Shown in pieces: positions 40,008 through 48,335 of a stretch of DNA of 64,000 nucleotides; the stretch's first letter is position 1; the number at the start of each line of letters is the position of its first letter. Source of the DNA: Rhizobium sp. RU33A (GTDB lineage Bacteria; Pseudomonadota; Alphaproteobacteria; Rhizobiales; Rhizobiaceae); NCBI RefSeq assembly GCF_900156055.1, contig NZ_FTMQ01000008.1:62001-126000 (forward strand). Direction: 5' to 3'. A model generated the notes under the pieces. It saw only the letters and a list, made by a program, of their open reading frames with translations, was not told the DNA's origin and did not search any database. The position numbers and the translations under genes were made by a program.

Positions 40008-42347
40008 ATGTTTCTGATCGTTACCGCCGTCGTCTTTGGGGTCCTGGGGCTTGTCCTCGGGGCAGGGGGCATTCAGCTCCTCATCCTGGGTGGCAGTCCC
40101 TATTTCCTTCTGGCCGGGCTCGCTTTCCTGGGCACCGCCTTCCTGCTTTACCTCAAGCGTGCCGAGGCGCTGTGGGTCTACGGTCTGTTCATTCTCGCGA
40201 GCCTTGTCTGGGCCGTCATGGAAGTCGGTCTCGATTGGTGGCAGCTCGGGCCGCGGGGCGGTCTGATCATTGTCCTCGGCCTTTGGCTGATGCTGCCTGC
40301 AATCCGCCGGCGGCTCGGTCCGGCCCATCGCCGCGACCGCATGGCGACAGGTGTCATGCCACTCGCGGTGCCGGTTCTGATTGCGGTGGTCGTTGCCGGC
40401 ATATCGCTTTTCGTCGAGACCTATGACCGTGAGGGTTCGCTGCCGACGCAACAGGTGGCTGCAGCGCCGGCTCTCGGTGGTGATGTTCCTGACGGCGACT
40501 GGCATCAGTATGGCCGAACAGCCTATGGACAGCGCTATTCGCCGCTGACCCAGATCAACACGGAGAACGTCAAAGACCTGAAGATCGCCTGGACCTATCA
40601 GACCGGCGATGTGAAATTGCCGGAGGATGTTACCGAGACGACCTATCAGGTCACGCCGCTCAAGATCGATGACACGCTCTACCTCTGCACGCCGCACAAC
40701 TGGGCGATTGCCGTGGATGCCGAGACTGGTCAGGAAAAGTGGAAGTTTGATCCGAATGCCGGCCTGGAATCCGACCGTCAGCACCAGACCTGCCGCGGTG
40801 TCACCTACTACCGCGATCCGACAGCCGTTGAAGGCACTGTTTGTGCCGAACGCGTTTACCTGCCGACCTCGGACGCGCGCCTGATCGCGCTGGATGCCGG
40901 GACCGGCGCCATCTGCGAGAATTTCGCCAATGGTGGCACGCTGCGTCTCGAGCAGAACATGCCGTACAATCCGGCCGGATATTACTACTCGACCTCGCCG
41001 CCGGTCATTGCTGCTGGCAAGATCATCATTGGCGGTGCCGTCAACGACAATTACTCAACGCAGTCGCCGTCCGGCGTGATCCGTGCCTTTGATGTCAACA
41101 CGGGCGAACTGGTCTGGAACTGGGACAGCGGCAACCCGACGGAAACGGCCCCGATCGGCCCCGACGAGACCTACACGCCCAATTCGCCCAACAGCTGGTC
41201 GATCTTCTCGGTCGATGAAGAGCTCGGCCTCGTCTACATCCCGCTCGGCAATCAGGTTCCTGACCAGCTCGGCATGGGGCGCAGCGAGAGTGTGGAGAAA
41301 TACTCGTCTTCGATCGTCGCGCTCGACGTCAATACCGGACAGGATCGCTGGGTCATGCAGACGGTGCACCATGACCTCTGGGACATGGACGTGCCGGCTC
41401 AGCCCGTGCTGACGGATCTGACGAATTCCGAGGGTGCGGTTGTCCCCGCGCTGATTGGACCGACCAAGCAGGGTGACATCTATGTGCTGGATCGCCGGAC
41501 CGGCGAGCCGATCATTCCTGTGCGCGAGCTCCCGGCACCCGGTGGTGCGATCCCGGAAGACTTCACCGCGCCGACCCAGCCGATCTCGGATCTGACCTTC
41601 CGTCCGCCGGCACTCACTGAAAGCAACATGTGGGGTCTGACGATCATCGACCAGATGATGTGCCGCATCCAGTTTCATCAGCTGAAATACGAGGGTCAGT
41701 ACACGCCGCCTTCGCTGGAAGGCACACTCGTCTATCCCGGCAATTTTGGCACCTTCAACTGGGGTTCGGTCGCCGTCGATCCGGAGCGCCAGGTGATGTT
41801 CGGCATGCCGACCTATCTCGCCTTCACATCGAAGCTGGTGCCGCGTTCCGAAATTCCGCCGAAGGAAGAGGGTGAAACTGGCTCGGAACAGGGGCTCAAC
41901 CGCAACGAGGGCGCACCTTACGGTATCGTCATGGGGCCATTCCTGTCGCCGCTTGGCATTCCCTGCCAGGCGCCACCGTGGGGCACCATTGCCGGCGTCG
42001 ACTTGCGTTCGGGCGAGATCGCCTATCAGAAGCGCAATGGCACGGTCTATGACATGACGCCGCTGCCGCTGCCCTTCAAGGTCGGCGTGCCCGGTATCGG
42101 TGGTCCGATGATCACCAAGGGTGGCGTGGTCTTCCTTGGTGCCGCGGTCGACAACTATCTCCGAGCCTATGATCTGACCAACGGTGAGCAGCTTTGGGAG
42201 AGCCGCCTGCCAGCGGGTGGCCAGGCGACCCCGATGACCTATGCGCTCGACAACGGCAAGCAGTATGTCGTGATGGTCGCCGGCGGCCATGGCTCCGTGG
42301 GCACGGATCCGGGCGACTACATGATCGCCTACACGCTGCCCGATTGA
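40008..42347 (+). CDS. gcd: Membrane-bound PQQ-dependent glucose dehydrogenase
   Basis: Oxidises glucose to gluconolactone in the periplasm and passes electrons to ubiquinone. The 779 residues have five N-terminal membrane segments (about residues 1-140) and then an eight-bladed PQQ propeller beginning DWHQYGRTAYGQRYSPLTQI. The catalytic-Asp region HDLWDMDVPAQP (about residue 455) and GNFGTFNWGSVAVDP match the E. coli enzyme, which has 796 residues. No pqq biosynthesis genes are seen, so activity may depend on PQQ made elsewhere or taken up. Confidence 0.95.
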   Translation: MFLIVTAVVFGVLGLVLGAGGIQLLILGGSPYFLLAGLAFLGTAFLLYLKRAEALWVYGLFILASLVWAVMEVGLDWWQLGPRGGLIIVLGLWLMLPAIRRRLGPAHRRDRMATGVMPLAVPVLIAVVVAGISLFVETYDREGSLPTQQVAAAPALGGDVPDGDWHQYGRTAYGQRYSPLTQINTENVKDLKIAWTYQTGDVKLPEDVTETTYQVTPLKIDDTLYLCTPHNWAIAVDAETGQEKWKFDPNAGLESDRQHQTCRGVTYYRDPTAVEGTVCAERVYLPTSDARLIALDAGTGAICENFANGGTLRLEQNMPYNPAGYYYSTSPPVIAAGKIIIGGAVNDNYSTQSPSGVIRAFDVNTGELVWNWDSGNPTETAPIGPDETYTPNSPNSWSIFSVDEELGLVYIPLGNQVPDQLGMGRSESVEKYSSSIVALDVNTGQDRWVMQTVHHDLWDMDVPAQPVLTDLTNSEGAVVPALIGPTKQGDIYVLDRRTGEPIIPVRELPAPGGAIPEDFTAPTQPISDLTFRPPALTESNMWGLTIIDQMMCRIQFHQLKYEGQYTPPSLEGTLVYPGNFGTFNWGSVAVDPERQVMFGMPTYLAFTSKLVPRSEIPPKEEGETGSEQGLNRNEGAPYGIVMGPFLSPLGIPCQAPPWGTIAGVDLRSGEIAYQKRNGTVYDMTPLPLPFKVGVPGIGGPMITKGGVVFLGAAVDNYLRAYDLTNGEQLWESRLPAGGQATPMTYALDNGKQYVVMVAGGHGSVGTDPGDYMIAYTLPD

Positions 42348-42365
42348 GCGTAGCTCTATAGGTTT

Positions 42366-42399
42366 GAACCCGCCCGCAGCCGCGGGCGGGTTCACTTTC
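42366..42399 (+). terminator. Terminator-like hairpin after gcd
   Basis: A 12-base stem GAACCCGCCCGC (42366-42377) and GCGGGCGGGTTC (42382-42393) with a four-base loop, followed by ACTTTC, 18 bases after the gcd stop. The T run is weak, but the stem is very strong. Confidence 0.75.
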
Positions 42400-42487
42400 G
42401 GCACACTTCGGCGTGTCCGGCCTTGCTGCGAAACGGAACGTTAACCATGTGATTCTACACACATGTCGTAACGTGAGGATGTTTCGC

Positions 42488-42769
42488 ATGAGTAGCCAAG
42501 CCATGAACGGCCAGTCCAACCCGACGACAATCGCCTTCTTTCCGCTCGCGAGCCGCCGGGATCTGGTGCGCCGTTCCGCGATCGAACTCGACCGCCTGAA
42601 TGGCTATGCCGCGACGGAATTCTGGAAGACGACATGCCGCCGGCTCGGCAACGAACTTCTCGAACTCGGTTGCCCGGAAGACGAGATGCGGGCTGAAATC
42701 ATGGACTTCCAGGCGGCCGTCCAGGTCGAACTGATGTGGTTGCATCGCGAGGAAGCCGCCCAGGGCTGA
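42488..42769 (+). CDS. DUF6074-like protein
   Basis: Function unknown; family given from the pattern of residues. The 94-residue protein starts at the ATG at 42488, eight bases after GAGGA. After a polar start comes IAFFPLASRRDLVRRSAIEL, then FWKTTCRRLGNEL and EDEMRAEIMDFQAAVQVELM, mostly helical. It sits alone between the gcd terminator and tdk. A start at 42479 would add three residues. Confidence 0.7.
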   Translation: MSSQAMNGQSNPTTIAFFPLASRRDLVRRSAIELDRLNGYAATEFWKTTCRRLGNELLELGCPEDEMRAEIMDFQAAVQVELMWLHREEAAQG

Positions 42770-42884
42770 GCCCTTCGGCGTCACGCGTGATAGTTCCTGT
42801 TGGCAACGCTGCCCGGTGCTTGTCCGTGGTCTCACCTCTCCGGTAAGACGGCGGCAGCATCACTCCAGCTCGAGCAGCGCAGCC

Positions 42885-43484
42885 TTGGCCAAACTCCACT
42901 ACATCTACGCCACCATGAATGCCGGCAAGTCGACGCTGCTTCTGCAGGCGGCGTACAACTACCAGGAGCGTGGCATGCGGGTGGCGATGCTGATCAGCGC
43001 GCTCGACAACCGCGCCGGCAAGGGTTTCATCGGCTCGCGGATCGGTCTGCGTGCAGAGGCTACGGCCTTCGGGCCAGAGGCTGATCTCTTCACGGCCATC
43101 AAGGCCGATCACGATGCGTCGCGGCTGTCTTGCGTCTTCGTCGACGAAGCGCAGTTCCTCACCACAGAACAGGTCTGGCAGCTGGCACGGGTTGTCGATT
43201 CCCTCGATATTCCCGTGATGGCTTATGGATTGCGGACCGATTTCCGCGGCGAACTCTTCCCCGGCTCGAAAGCGCTGCTCGCGATTGCCGACGAACTCAC
43301 CGAGGCCCGCTCCATCTGCCACTGCGGCCGCAAGGCGACCATGGTCGTTCGCGTTGGCGAAGACGGCAAGGCGCAGCGGGATGGTGCACAGGTTCTGATT
43401 GGCGGAAACGAGACCTATACCTCGCTCTGCCGCCGTCATTGGCAACTGGCCTTCGCCGCAGAAGAAGTCACCGGCAACACGTGA
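42885..43484 (+). CDS. tdk: Thymidine kinase
   Basis: Type II thymidine kinase that phosphorylates thymidine with ATP. I choose the TTG at 42885, which gives MAKLHYIYATMNAGKST, matching the usual N-terminus; the frame extends to 42816 with unlike sequence. The 199 residues show the P-loop MNAGKST, CVFVDEAQFLT (Walker B-like), the lasso region, and zinc cysteines in CHCGRK and TSLCRRHW. Its stop converges on the glycosyltransferase gene with a 12-base gap. Together with thyA and folA elsewhere in the window it serves dTMP supply. Confidence 0.94.
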   Translation: MAKLHYIYATMNAGKSTLLLQAAYNYQERGMRVAMLISALDNRAGKGFIGSRIGLRAEATAFGPEADLFTAIKADHDASRLSCVFVDEAQFLTTEQVWQLARVVDSLDIPVMAYGLRTDFRGELFPGSKALLAIADELTEARSICHCGRKATMVVRVGEDGKAQRDGAQVLIGGNETYTSLCRRHWQLAFAAEEVTGNT

Positions 43485-43496
43485 AGTTTTGGCGTC

Positions 43497-44291
43497 TCAG
43501 CGCTTTCGGTTGACCAGCTTTTGCCAGAGCAGCAGTGCGCCGCGGGCGAGAACCCGGCTCACCTCCAGATAGGCGCGGTAGGGCAGAACCGTGAGATAAC
43601 GCCAGCGCGGCAGCTTGTGGGAATTCATGTCGCCCTGAATCTGCGATTCAAAGTCGGTATCCTGGCTTGCGATGAGTGGGCTGATAAAGGCGCCCTTCAG
43701 CCCTGACAGATATTCCAAATCGAAGGCAATGTCGTAGGCGAGCCGCATCGGCACTAGGTCTTTTTCAATCCAGCGGGCGGCCTTGCGGTTGATCATGTAA
43801 GCGCCTGAGCCCTTCTCACGGGTGAGCGCGATTGCCAGCGAGCGACGGTCCGTTAGTTTCCGATAGGGGAATTTCCGGCCGCTGCTGACCGTCGTCAGGC
43901 GCAGGATGTCCCAGGCATCGGCATTCTTCGCTGCAGTATCGATCGTTTCGAGGAAGTCCGGCTCGAAGCTCACGTCGTCTTCGAGGATGAGGCAGAGCTC
44001 CGCGTCGGAAGCAAGGAAACGGCGTGCACATTCGACGTGGCTGAGATAGCAGCCGACTTCGCCATATTTCATGCGGCGGCCATGCAGGAGCTTGTAGGAG
44101 AGTTCGGAAAATTCCGGAATCGGGAAGTTGAGGTTTCGTCCGATCACCGCCGAAACACGCTCGGCGACGATGCCGGCGGCAGCCGTCTCGCGGTTCATCA
44201 CCTCCATGCGATCTTCCGCGCCGTCCATGTTGATCAGGTAGACGGCGAGGTTCAGGCGGCTTTCCGGAAGGACTTGCAAGGCGGTCTCCAT
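43497..44291 (-). CDS. Glycosyltransferase family 25 (LPS type)
   Basis: Predicted glycosyltransferase for lipopolysaccharide or another surface glycan. From the ATG at 44291 the protein has 264 residues; a TTG at 44372 would extend it over the end of the helicase gene. GT25 marks are AVYLINMDGAEDRMEVM near the N-terminus, GEVGCYLSHVECARRFL, and the metal-binding LILEDDVSFEPDFLE. No signal peptide is seen. It follows the uvrD-type gene in the same direction; the sugar and acceptor are unknown. Confidence 0.87.
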   Translation of the reverse strand: METALQVLPESRLNLAVYLINMDGAEDRMEVMNRETAAAGIVAERVSAVIGRNLNFPIPEFSELSYKLLHGRRMKYGEVGCYLSHVECARRFLASDAELCLILEDDVSFEPDFLETIDTAAKNADAWDILRLTTVSSGRKFPYRKLTDRRSLAIALTREKGSGAYMINRKAARWIEKDLVPMRLAYDIAFDLEYLSGLKGAFISPLIASQDTDFESQIQGDMNSHKLPRWRYLTVLPYRAYLEVSRVLARGALLLWQKLVNRKR

Positions 44292-44355
44292 CGACACGTT
44301 CGGGCGCCCAGCCTTCTGCGCAATCCTCACGGAAGCGTCAATAGTCGCTGTCGTC

Positions 44356-46833
44356 TCAGGCCTTCTCGACAAAACCGTCGAGCACGCGCTTCTGGCCGGC
44401 CCGGTCGAAATCGATCGTCAGCTTGTTGCCATCGATGGCCGAGACATTGCCATTGCCGAACTTCATATGGAAGACGCGGTCCCCCACGGAAAAGCGTGAG
44501 GGTTCCGATGTCGTCGACTTGGCGACGAGTTCGCCATCGATCGTCTTTGCGCGTGGTCCGCTTTCGCCGTAGCCGATGCGCTCGACCGCATGCCCGGAAC
44601 GGTTGCCCCAGTTGTCGCGGGTGGCGTCGGTCTTGTTCGCCTGGGCGCGCTTCCAGCCTGGCGTCGAATAGCTGTTCTGGAAGGGCTCCTGCTTATCGAA
44701 GCGGGACTGGCCATAGGGGTTACGGCCATAACCGCCATAGGAGGTCTCGGCCTCAGCGACCTCGACATGGGCGGGCGGCAGCTCTTCGAGGAAGCGCGAG
44801 GGCAGGGTGGATTGCCAGAGGCCGTGAATGCGGCGGTTCGAGACGAACCAGATGTGACAGCGACGCTTGGCGCGGGTGATGCCGACATAGGCAAGGCGGC
44901 GCTCTTCCTCGAGGCCCGAGCGTCCGCCTTCGTCCAGCGCGCGCTGGTGGGGGAAGAGCCCTTCTTCCCAGCCGGGTAAGAAGACGGTCTCGAATTCCAG
45001 GCCCTTGGCTGAATGCAGCGTCATGATCGAGACGGCGTCGAGGTTTTCGTTGGTCTCTGCATCCATGACCAGAGAAACATGTTCGAGGAAGCCGCGCAGG
45101 CTCTCGAACGCTTCCATCGAGCGGATGAGTTCCTTCAGGTTTTCCAAACGTCCCGGCGCTTCTGCCGACTTGTCGTTCTGCCACATGGCCGTGTAGCCGC
45201 TCTCGTCGAGGATCTGCTCGGCAAGTTCGGTATGCGGTGTGTTTTCGAGCAGGGTCTGCCAGCGGCGGAAATCGGTGACGACGTCGAAGAGCGCCTTGCG
45301 GGCCTTGGGTTTCAGCTCGTCGGTCTCGATGATGTCGGCCGCTGCCGCGAGCATGGGTATGTCCCGGGCGCGGGCATAGTCGTGCAGATTGCGGATCGTC
45401 GTGTCGCCGAGGCCGCGCTTCGGCGTGTTGACGATGCGCTCGAAGGCGAGGTCGTCGGCGGGCTGGCAGACCAGGCGGAAGTAAGCCATCGCATCGCGGA
45501 TTTCGAGGCGCTCATAGAAGCGCGGGCCGCCGATGACGCGGTAGTTGAGGCCGAGCGTGACGAAGCGGTCTTCGAATTCGCGCATCTGGAAGGAGGCGCG
45601 GACCAGGATCGCCATGTTGTTGAGCGGATGCTGGTTGCGCTGCAGCTGTTCGATCTCTTCACCGACGGCACGGGCTTCCTCTTCAGAATCCCAGGCGGCA
45701 TGGACGACGACCTTGTCGTCGTTCGGATCGACGCGGTCGGTAAAGAGGGTCTTGCCGAGGCGGCCCTCGTTATGCGCGATCAGAAAGCCTGCGGCACCGA
45801 GGATATGCTCGGTCGAACGGTAGTTACGCTCGAGCTTGATGACCTTGGCGCCAGGGAAATCCTTCTCGAATCGCAGGATGTTGTCCACTTCGGCGCCGCG
45901 CCAGCCATAAATCGACTGGTCGTCATCACCAACGCAGCAGACATTCTGCGGCACGCCCGGCGGCCGCTGGGCGAGCAGGCGCAGCCACATATACTGGGCA
46001 GTGTTGGTGTCCTGATACTCGTCGACCAGTACGTATTTGAAGCGCTGGTGGTATTCCTTCAGCACGTCCGGGTTCGCTTTGAACATGCGGATCGGGTGCA
46101 GCAGCAGATCGCCGAAATCGCAGGCGTTCAGGGTCTTCAGACGGTTCTGGTAGGCGATGTAGAGTTCGCGGCCCTTGCCGTTGGCGAAGGCACGGGCGTC
46201 GCCCTCGGGAATCTGGCTTGGGTCGAGACCCTTGTTTTTCCAGCCGTCGATCATCTGGGCGAACTGCTTGGCCGGCCAGCGCTTGTCGTCCAAACCTTCA
46301 GCCTGGATGATCTGCTTGATCAGACGCACGACATCATCGGTGTCCAGGATGGTGAAGTCGGAGCGTAGGTCAACCAGTTCAGCGTGGCGACGAAGCAGCT
46401 TGACGCCGATCGAGTGGAAGGTGCCGAGCCAAGGCATGCCTTCGACGGCGCCGCCAACGAGGTGGCCGATGCGTTCCTTCATCTCGCGGGCAGCCTTGTT
46501 GGTGAAGGTCACCGCCAGGATCTGGCTTGGAAAGGCTTTCCCAGTTGCCAGGATATGGGCAATGCGGGTGGTGAGCACGCGGGTCTTGCCGGTGCCGGCG
46601 CCGGCGAGCACCAGAACGGGACCATCGACGGTCTCGACCGCTTCACGCTGTTCCGGGTTGAGGCCGGAAAGATAATCGGGCGCGCGGGCCTGATCACGGG
46701 CAGCCATAGCGCGGGCCGCAATGCCAAGGCCACCGGGGGCGGGAGCGCCAGCAGCGGGGGCAGGAGACGCGGCAGGCTTGCGCGGTGCGGGTTCTTCGTC
46801 GAAGAAGGGAATGTCGTCGAAACCGTTACTCAT
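44356..46833 (-). CDS. uvrD: UvrD/PcrA-type DNA helicase
   Basis: Superfamily 1A 3'-5' DNA helicase for excision and mismatch repair and replication restart. The ATG at 46833 (MSNGFDDIPFF) is preferred to one three codons upstream. The 825 residues show LAGAGTGKTRVLTTRI (Walker A, about residue 75), VDEYQDTNTAQY, GDDDQSIYGWRGA, ERNYRST, TLHSAKGLEFETVFLPG and YVGITRAKRR. The C-terminus has a Tudor-like RNA polymerase-binding domain (VGDRVFHMKFGNGNVSAI). PcrA is an equivalent name. Confidence 0.96.
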   Translation of the reverse strand: MSNGFDDIPFFDEEPAPRKPAASPAPAAGAPAPGGLGIAARAMAARDQARAPDYLSGLNPEQREAVETVDGPVLVLAGAGTGKTRVLTTRIAHILATGKAFPSQILAVTFTNKAAREMKERIGHLVGGAVEGMPWLGTFHSIGVKLLRRHAELVDLRSDFTILDTDDVVRLIKQIIQAEGLDDKRWPAKQFAQMIDGWKNKGLDPSQIPEGDARAFANGKGRELYIAYQNRLKTLNACDFGDLLLHPIRMFKANPDVLKEYHQRFKYVLVDEYQDTNTAQYMWLRLLAQRPPGVPQNVCCVGDDDQSIYGWRGAEVDNILRFEKDFPGAKVIKLERNYRSTEHILGAAGFLIAHNEGRLGKTLFTDRVDPNDDKVVVHAAWDSEEEARAVGEEIEQLQRNQHPLNNMAILVRASFQMREFEDRFVTLGLNYRVIGGPRFYERLEIRDAMAYFRLVCQPADDLAFERIVNTPKRGLGDTTIRNLHDYARARDIPMLAAAADIIETDELKPKARKALFDVVTDFRRWQTLLENTPHTELAEQILDESGYTAMWQNDKSAEAPGRLENLKELIRSMEAFESLRGFLEHVSLVMDAETNENLDAVSIMTLHSAKGLEFETVFLPGWEEGLFPHQRALDEGGRSGLEEERRLAYVGITRAKRRCHIWFVSNRRIHGLWQSTLPSRFLEELPPAHVEVAEAETSYGGYGRNPYGQSRFDKQEPFQNSYSTPGWKRAQANKTDATRDNWGNRSGHAVERIGYGESGPRAKTIDGELVAKSTTSEPSRFSVGDRVFHMKFGNGNVSAIDGNKLTIDFDRAGQKRVLDGFVEKA

Positions 46834-47111
46834 GCGGCTCAATGTAGTGATTCGGGTCGGAAAGGCCAGTGACGGCGTTCTGGTTTTATTCCTTCCGCCT
46901 TGTTGCGCACGGATTTCGGCAGGCTTTAGGCTGAGGGATATGCTAGGCTCCCGTGAGGACGGTTTCGACCAGCTTACCGGGATGCGAGATCACGGCGGCG
47001 TGAAAAGACGCGAGATTACAAATCAGTAAGCTTGGCGTTCTGGCATTGCCACTGACCGTTTGCGCCCGATACTTACCGCCTGACATTCCGTTTTACATTT
47101 TGGAGCCTTGC

Positions 47112-48335
47112 ATGCCGATTTGGAAGCAACTCGCCATCAGTTTCGCTGTTCTCTTCGCCGGACTATGTTCCCTTGTCTATTTCTCACCCGGGGTTGGGCA
47201 GGCGCTTGTTTCCATGGGGGTGCCCGCTTCGGCCGTGGCGCTGGTATCTGCAGCGCCCGAAGGTGAAGAGCAGGCACCGCGGGGCCAGGGGCAGGGCGGT
47301 CAGCAGGCTCAGTCCGGCGGCCAGGGACAAGGCGGCGGGCAGGGCCAGGGAAACCGCCGTGGCGGCGGCAACCAAGCCATTCTCGTGGCCACGCAGCCGG
47401 TTGCCATGGGTGTTGTCAACGACCGCTTGAGCGCAATCGGCGACGGGGAGGCTATCGAGGCGGTAACCGTCATGCCGCAGGCATCCGGGACGGTTGACGA
47501 GATCCTCGTTTCGTCCGGTCAGAGGGTGACGAAAGGCGACGTGATTGCCCGCCTGGATAGCGAAGAACAGGTCATCTTGCGAGATCAGGCAGCTGTGGCG
47601 CTCCGCAGCGCCAAGGAGAAGGCCGAATCCTACCGCAACCTGCAGAGCTTCTCCCGCCTCGACGTACTTGACGCGCAAATTGCCGAAGAGCAGGCACAGC
47701 TGCAGCTCACCACCGCCGAGCTCAATCTGAAGCGCCGCGACATCATCGCGCCCATCGATGGCGTCATCGGGATTGTCGGGGTCAGTGTCGGCGACAATGT
47801 CACGAACACGACAGCCGTCGTTTCCCTCGATAATCGCAGCCAGCTGCTCGTCGATTTCTGGGCTCCCGAACGCTTTGTCGCGGCTGTGCGGCCGGGCATG
47901 CCGGTCGAAGCCACTTCCGTCTCCCGCCCGGGCCAGGTTTTCCAAGGCACGGTCGAAGCGGTGGACAGCCGAGTAGATCAGGCAAGCCGCACGATCCGCA
48001 TTCGCGCCAAGATCGACAATCCTGACGATGTGCTACGCGCTGGCATGTCGTTTGCCGTCGCGATGCGTTTTCCCGGCGATAGCTACGCGGCTGTCAACCC
48101 GCTTGCGGTGCAATGGGACGGAGAGGGCTCCTTCGTGTGGCAGATTGTTGATAACAAATCCGTGAAGACGCGCGTGCGTATCATTCAGCGCAATTCGGAC
48201 CAGATCCTGGTCGATGCGTCGCTCAAGGAGGGCGACGTGGTTGCCGTCGAAGGTCTGCAGCGCGTGCGAGAAGGCGGGACGGTTGAAATTGCCGGCGCGC
48301 CGCAGGATGATGCCGAGGAGGTCGCTGCGCGATGA
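47112..48335 (+). CDS. RND efflux periplasmic adaptor (HlyD/MFP family)
   Basis: Membrane fusion protein that joins an inner-membrane RND pump to an outer-membrane channel. Start is the ATG at 47112 with GGAG upstream; the frame extends to 47046. The 407 residues have an N-terminal membrane segment (LAISFAVLFAGLCSLVYF), then an unusual Gln/Gly-rich stretch (about residues 55-95), then a lipoyl-like half (VDEILVSSGQRVTKGDVIARL), a short hairpin, and beta-barrel domains. Its stop overlaps the pump start (ATGA). No outer-membrane channel gene is adjacent. Confidence 0.92.
   Translation: MPIWKQLAISFAVLFAGLCSLVYFSPGVGQALVSMGVPASAVALVSAAPEGEEQAPRGQGQGGQQAQSGGQGQGGGQGQGNRRGGGNQAILVATQPVAMGVVNDRLSAIGDGEAIEAVTVMPQASGTVDEILVSSGQRVTKGDVIARLDSEEQVILRDQAAVALRSAKEKAESYRNLQSFSRLDVLDAQIAEEQAQLQLTTAELNLKRRDIIAPIDGVIGIVGVSVGDNVTNTTAVVSLDNRSQLLVDFWAPERFVAAVRPGMPVEATSVSRPGQVFQGTVEAVDSRVDQASRTIRIRAKIDNPDDVLRAGMSFAVAMRFPGDSYAAVNPLAVQWDGEGSFVWQIVDNKSVKTRVRIIQRNSDQILVDASLKEGDVVAVEGLQRVREGGTVEIAGAPQDDAEEVAAR

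Noticed and set aside
41055..42404. 449-residue minus-strand frame opposite gcd
   Set aside because: It is a shadow of the PQQ enzyme frame and reads through the gcd terminator hairpin.
45013..46368. 451-residue plus-strand frame opposite uvrD
   Set aside because: It is antisense to the helicase motifs and has no recognisable domain.
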